DNA from: Bacilli bacterium
GTDB lineage: Bacteria > Bacillota_I > Bacilli_A > RFN20 > CAG-826
Direction: 5' to 3'
Length of the DNA: 7,262 nucleotides
Assembly: GCA_024698065.1 (NCBI GenBank)
Contig: JAILRR010000046.1
Span: forward strand, 1-7,262
In this document: positions 5,970 through 7,262 of the stretch, in pieces
How positions within the stretch are numbered: the first letter of the stretch is position 1
How the letters are laid out: each line of letters starts with the position of its first letter
Position numbers and translations under genes: made by a program
The notes under the pieces: model-generated
Told to the model about the DNA's origin: nothing
What the model saw: only the letters and a program-made list of their open reading frames with translations
The model's database searches: none

Positions 5970-6090
5970 TTAGTCGTTGCCAGTTCCTTCCTTGTTTTCC
6001 TTTCTTTCTGCGAGGATGTACGAGGATAAAGAGAGATATTACCGCAAAAGCGGCAAGGAAAGACACAAAACTCCTAATAACAAAAGTCAT
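5970..6090 (-). pseudogene. Small single-pass membrane protein gene, apparently frameshifted
   Basis: On the - strand, ATG at 6090 follows AGGA at 7-nt spacing and opens MTFVIRSFVSFLAAFAVISL..., a hydrophobic membrane helix. In that frame the ORF continues as a basic tail through the terminator hairpin to a TAG at 5914, which is unusual for a gene. In the next frame the overlapping region reads YILAERKENKEGTGND followed by TAA at 5972-5970, only 9 nt before the hairpin. Joining the two frames near 6020-6030 gives a neat protein of about 40 residues: helix, charged hydrophilic tail, stop, terminator. That suggests a 1-base frameshift (mutation or assembly error). Alternatively the unbroken 58-codon frame 5914-6090 is the gene, or neither is real. 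No family recognised. Confidence 0.35.
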
Positions 6091-6120
6091 TGAACGGTCC
6101 TAAAAGCCGCTTTTTTTCTT

Positions 6121-6142
6121 TTTATGCTTATCGCAGCATAAA
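6121..6142. repeat. Perfect 8-bp inverted repeat before the lipoprotein leader
   Basis: TTTATGCT (6121-6128) and AGCATAAA (6135-6142) flank TATCGC. No T-run follows on either strand, so it is not a standard terminator. It lies directly before the GGGAGGG Shine-Dalgarno sequence and may be an operator or an mRNA hairpin. Confidence 0.5.
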
Positions 6143-6157
6143 GGGAGGGTATTGCTT

Positions 6158-6196
6158 TTGCTCTTCGGTTTGTTGTACGCTTGCATTGTTTGCTAA
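6158..6196 (+). CDS. Possible 12-codon hydrophobic leader peptide
   Basis: A strong Shine-Dalgarno sequence, GGGAGGG (6143-6149), has no ordinary gene after it, but at 8-nt spacing a TTG at 6158 opens MLFGLLYACIVC and stops at TAA 6194-6196. The stop overlaps the AAAGGTGA ribosome site (6195-6202) of the lipoprotein gene, an arrangement that would allow translational coupling. It is very short and starts with TTG, so it may be chance. Confidence 0.25.
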   Translation: MLFGLLYACIVC

Positions 6197-6210
6197 AGGT
6201 GAATGGATCA

Positions 6211-7041
6211 ATGAATAAGAAGGCCTTACTTGCTGGAGCGGTTATCCTTGGCTCGCTTCTTCCTCTCTCATCCTGCTACATGGATACTCCCGAGCTTATA
6301 GAGGCTGAGACTTTTTCACAGGCATACGATTTATTCAAGACTTTCTTCGCAAAGACTCTTGAGCATAAGAACATGACGGTGAGAATCGACAGGGATCATC
6401 ACTACGTAAAGGATTCCGATAGTGGAACCATGTTTTATGAAGGCATTACGGAGATCGAGCAAATACTAGGGGATTCCAGTTACTGCTTTAATGCCGAACA
6501 AACGGAAAGCAATTGGGCTTTCATTGATAGCGGTGGAAATAAAATCGCTGCAAACGAAAAGGAAACGATTGAAGAAGATGGGCTCTCCTACACTGAACGA
6601 AGCTACTGCATTGACGAGAAGGAATACCAAAACATCTACAAGAGTTACATAAAGTTGCTCGATTTCTTTACTGAGATTGCCGAGGAGTCTGTTGCGACTG
6701 GCAAAACTCCAGAGGAAGTTGGCCACTTTGAGAGAGTGGAAAAAGCCGCCATTCAAAAGAGAACGTATTTTTATGGAGGCCAAAGACAACATTGGGAAGA
6801 GTTTACCTGCAACCTAATCTCCTATAACTCTGCTGGGTATGGAGACTATACCCCATACCAAATCTCCGCTGTAATTTATGGTGATGAAGGGCTTGTGGAA
6901 AATGCAGATGTCCAACTCTACGATTTAAGGAATGATGAATATTGGGGGTCGGATAGAATATCTTTCAAATTCGAATACGATAACGTCAACAAGATAGACA
7001 TTCCCGATGTGAGCACTTGGGATTTGAGAAACGAACAATAA
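6211..7041 (+). CDS. Lipoprotein of unknown function
   Basis: A 276-residue exported protein anchored by lipid to the outer face of the membrane. ATG at 6211 is preferred over an upstream TTG (6181): AAAGGTGA (6195-6202) stands 8 nt before it, and the protein then begins with a standard lipoprotein signal, MNKK, a hydrophobic stretch (residues 5-17) and the lipobox LSSC with Cys22 as the modified residue. The mature part is acidic and hydrophilic, rich in Tyr, Glu and Asp, with three further Cys residues (SSYCFN, RSYCID and FTCN) and no membrane segment. The C-terminal third looks beta-rich. No domain family recognised and no enzyme motif seen. No clear co-transcribed partner; a weak 5-bp hairpin (ATAGA/TCTAT, 7045-7059) follows the stop and may help end transcription before the tRNA promoter. 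Confidence 0.85.
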   Translation: MNKKALLAGAVILGSLLPLSSCYMDTPELIEAETFSQAYDLFKTFFAKTLEHKNMTVRIDRDHHYVKDSDSGTMFYEGITEIEQILGDSSYCFNAEQTESNWAFIDSGGNKIAANEKETIEEDGLSYTERSYCIDEKEYQNIYKSYIKLLDFFTEIAEESVATGKTPEEVGHFERVEKAAIQKRTYFYGGQRQHWEEFTCNLISYNSAGYGDYTPYQISAVIYGDEGLVENADVQLYDLRNDEYWGSDRISFKFEYDNVNKIDIPDVSTWDLRNEQ

Positions 7042-7065
7042 CCATAGAAAATCTCTATTATTCGC

Positions 7066-7094
7066 TTGCCAACTTTTAGTTGAAGTAATATTAT
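7066..7094 (+). promoter_or_regulatory. Promoter of the tRNA-Arg/tRNA-Pro cluster
   Basis: TTGCCA (7066-7071) and TATTAT (7089-7094) are 17 bp apart, each one or two bases from consensus. Start of transcription would be near 7101, giving a leader of about 27 nt before tRNA-Arg. GGCGC (7100-7104) in this leader could pair with the first bases of the tRNA. Confidence 0.75.
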
Positions 7095-7127
7095 TTATGG
7101 GCGCTCTATGAAAGTGGAGCTAATTGT

Positions 7128-7204
7128 GCGCCAGTAGCTCAGCTGGATAGAGTAACAGACTACGAATCTGTGGGTCACGAGTTCGAATCTTGTCTGGCGC
7201 GCCA
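7128..7204 (+). tRNA. tRNA-Arg (ACG), CCA encoded
   Basis: Acceptor GCGCCAG/CTGGCGC (7128-7134 with 7194-7200), anticodon stem ACAGA/TCTGT with loop CTACGAA and anticodon ACG at 7162-7164, T stem ACGAG/CTTGT with one G-T pair and the standard loop TTCGAAT, discriminator G at 7201, CCA at 7202-7204. A at the wobble place is normally edited to inosine by TadA so that it reads CGU, CGC and CGA. Confidence 0.96.
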
Positions 7205-7209
7205 ATGTT

Positions 7210-7262
7210 CGAGATGTAGCGCAGCTTGGTTACCGCGTCTGCTTTGGGAGCAGAAGATCATG
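7210..7262 (+). tRNA. tRNA-Pro (TGG), 3' partial at window end
   Basis: Begins 5 nt after the CCA of tRNA-Arg, so it is part of the same transcript. Acceptor 5' strand CGAGATG (7210-7216), anticodon stem TCTGC/GCAGA with loop TTTGGGA and anticodon TGG at 7245-7247. The T arm and acceptor 3' strand lie beyond the window. The D stem GCGC (7219-7222) faces CCGC, leaving a C-C mismatch at the pair next to the loop where most relatives have C-G. Confidence 0.92.

Larger units (their letters stand above)
5962..6210. other. Gene-poor gap with small broken ORF, inverted repeats and possible leader
   Basis: No long gene fits between the cotransporter terminator and the lipoprotein start. The stretch holds a possible frameshifted small membrane-protein gene on the - strand (5970-6090), a 9-bp inverted repeat AAAAGCGGC/GCCGCTTTT (6046-6054 and 6106-6114), an 8-bp inverted repeat at 6121-6142, and a strong Shine-Dalgarno sequence at 6143-6149 in front of a 12-codon frame. 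I see no clear promoter for the lipoprotein gene. Confidence 0.6.

Noticed and set aside
5874..6028. TTG-started + strand frame running through the cotransporter terminator
   Set aside because: It would have to be translated through a strong terminator hairpin, and its product has no recognisable features.
6181..6210. TTG at 6181 as the lipoprotein start
   Set aside because: It would put ten extra residues before a standard signal peptide, while ATG at 6211 has a well-spaced ribosome site.
6466..6792. 108-codon ORF on the - strand inside the lipoprotein gene
   Set aside because: It is antisense to a well-supported gene, with no ribosome site or motif of its own noted.
1..7262. CRISPR array, riboswitch, rRNA or insertion sequence
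   Set aside because: No regularly spaced long repeats, recognisable riboswitch core, rRNA sequence, transposase or terminal repeats were seen.
1..7262. Mycoplasma-type code with TGA as Trp
   Set aside because: Trp is encoded by TGG throughout and the KilA-N gene ends at TGA exactly where the family is expected to end.

Overview
The window looks like chromosomal DNA of a low- to mid-GC Bacillota-like bacterium. The signs are strong GGAGG-type ribosome-binding sites, classic TTGxxx-17-TATxxT promoters, a CCA-encoding tRNA-Cys, a PPi-type phosphofructokinase and a lipobox lipoprotein. TGG encodes Trp and TGA is used as a stop (end of the KilA-N gene), so this is the standard code rather than the Mycoplasma code. 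I cannot name a genus; an uncultured gut or rumen Bacilli/Clostridia relative is only a guess.

Layout. (1) 1-1017: 3' part of a phosphofructokinase gene with heavily biased, C-ending codons, consistent with high expression. (2) 1041-1211: a compact tRNA-Cys unit with its own promoter and a strong terminator; its T-loop carries an unusual C at position 55. (3) 1212-3141: an AT-richer, accessory-looking pair on the + strand. It consists of a KilA-N domain protein and then a single ORF that fuses an XRE-type helix-turn-helix to a complete Vat/CatB-type (streptogramin A class) acetyltransferase. A hairpin that works in both directions closes this block. (4) 3231-5961: a LysR-type regulator on the - strand, divergent from a Na+/phosphate cotransporter with a C-terminal PhoU-like domain; their 91-bp intergenic region holds overlapping promoters and an inverted repeat. 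(5) 5962-6210: a gene-poor gap with a likely broken small membrane-protein gene on the - strand, two inverted repeats and a possible 12-codon leader. (6) 6211-7041: a lipoprotein of unknown function. (7) 7066-7262: a promoter and a tRNA cluster, tRNA-Arg(ACG) then tRNA-Pro(TGG), cut by the window end.

How the genes may work together. The LysR regulator probably controls the divergent phosphate transporter. The HTH-acetyltransferase fusion is the most unusual item: a DNA-binding domain on a drug-modifying enzyme fold could give an enzyme that regulates its own expression or senses its substrate. Its link to the KilA-N protein is only positional (59-bp gap, same strand). The tRNA genes flank the accessory genes, but I found no duplicated tRNA end that would mark an integrated element.
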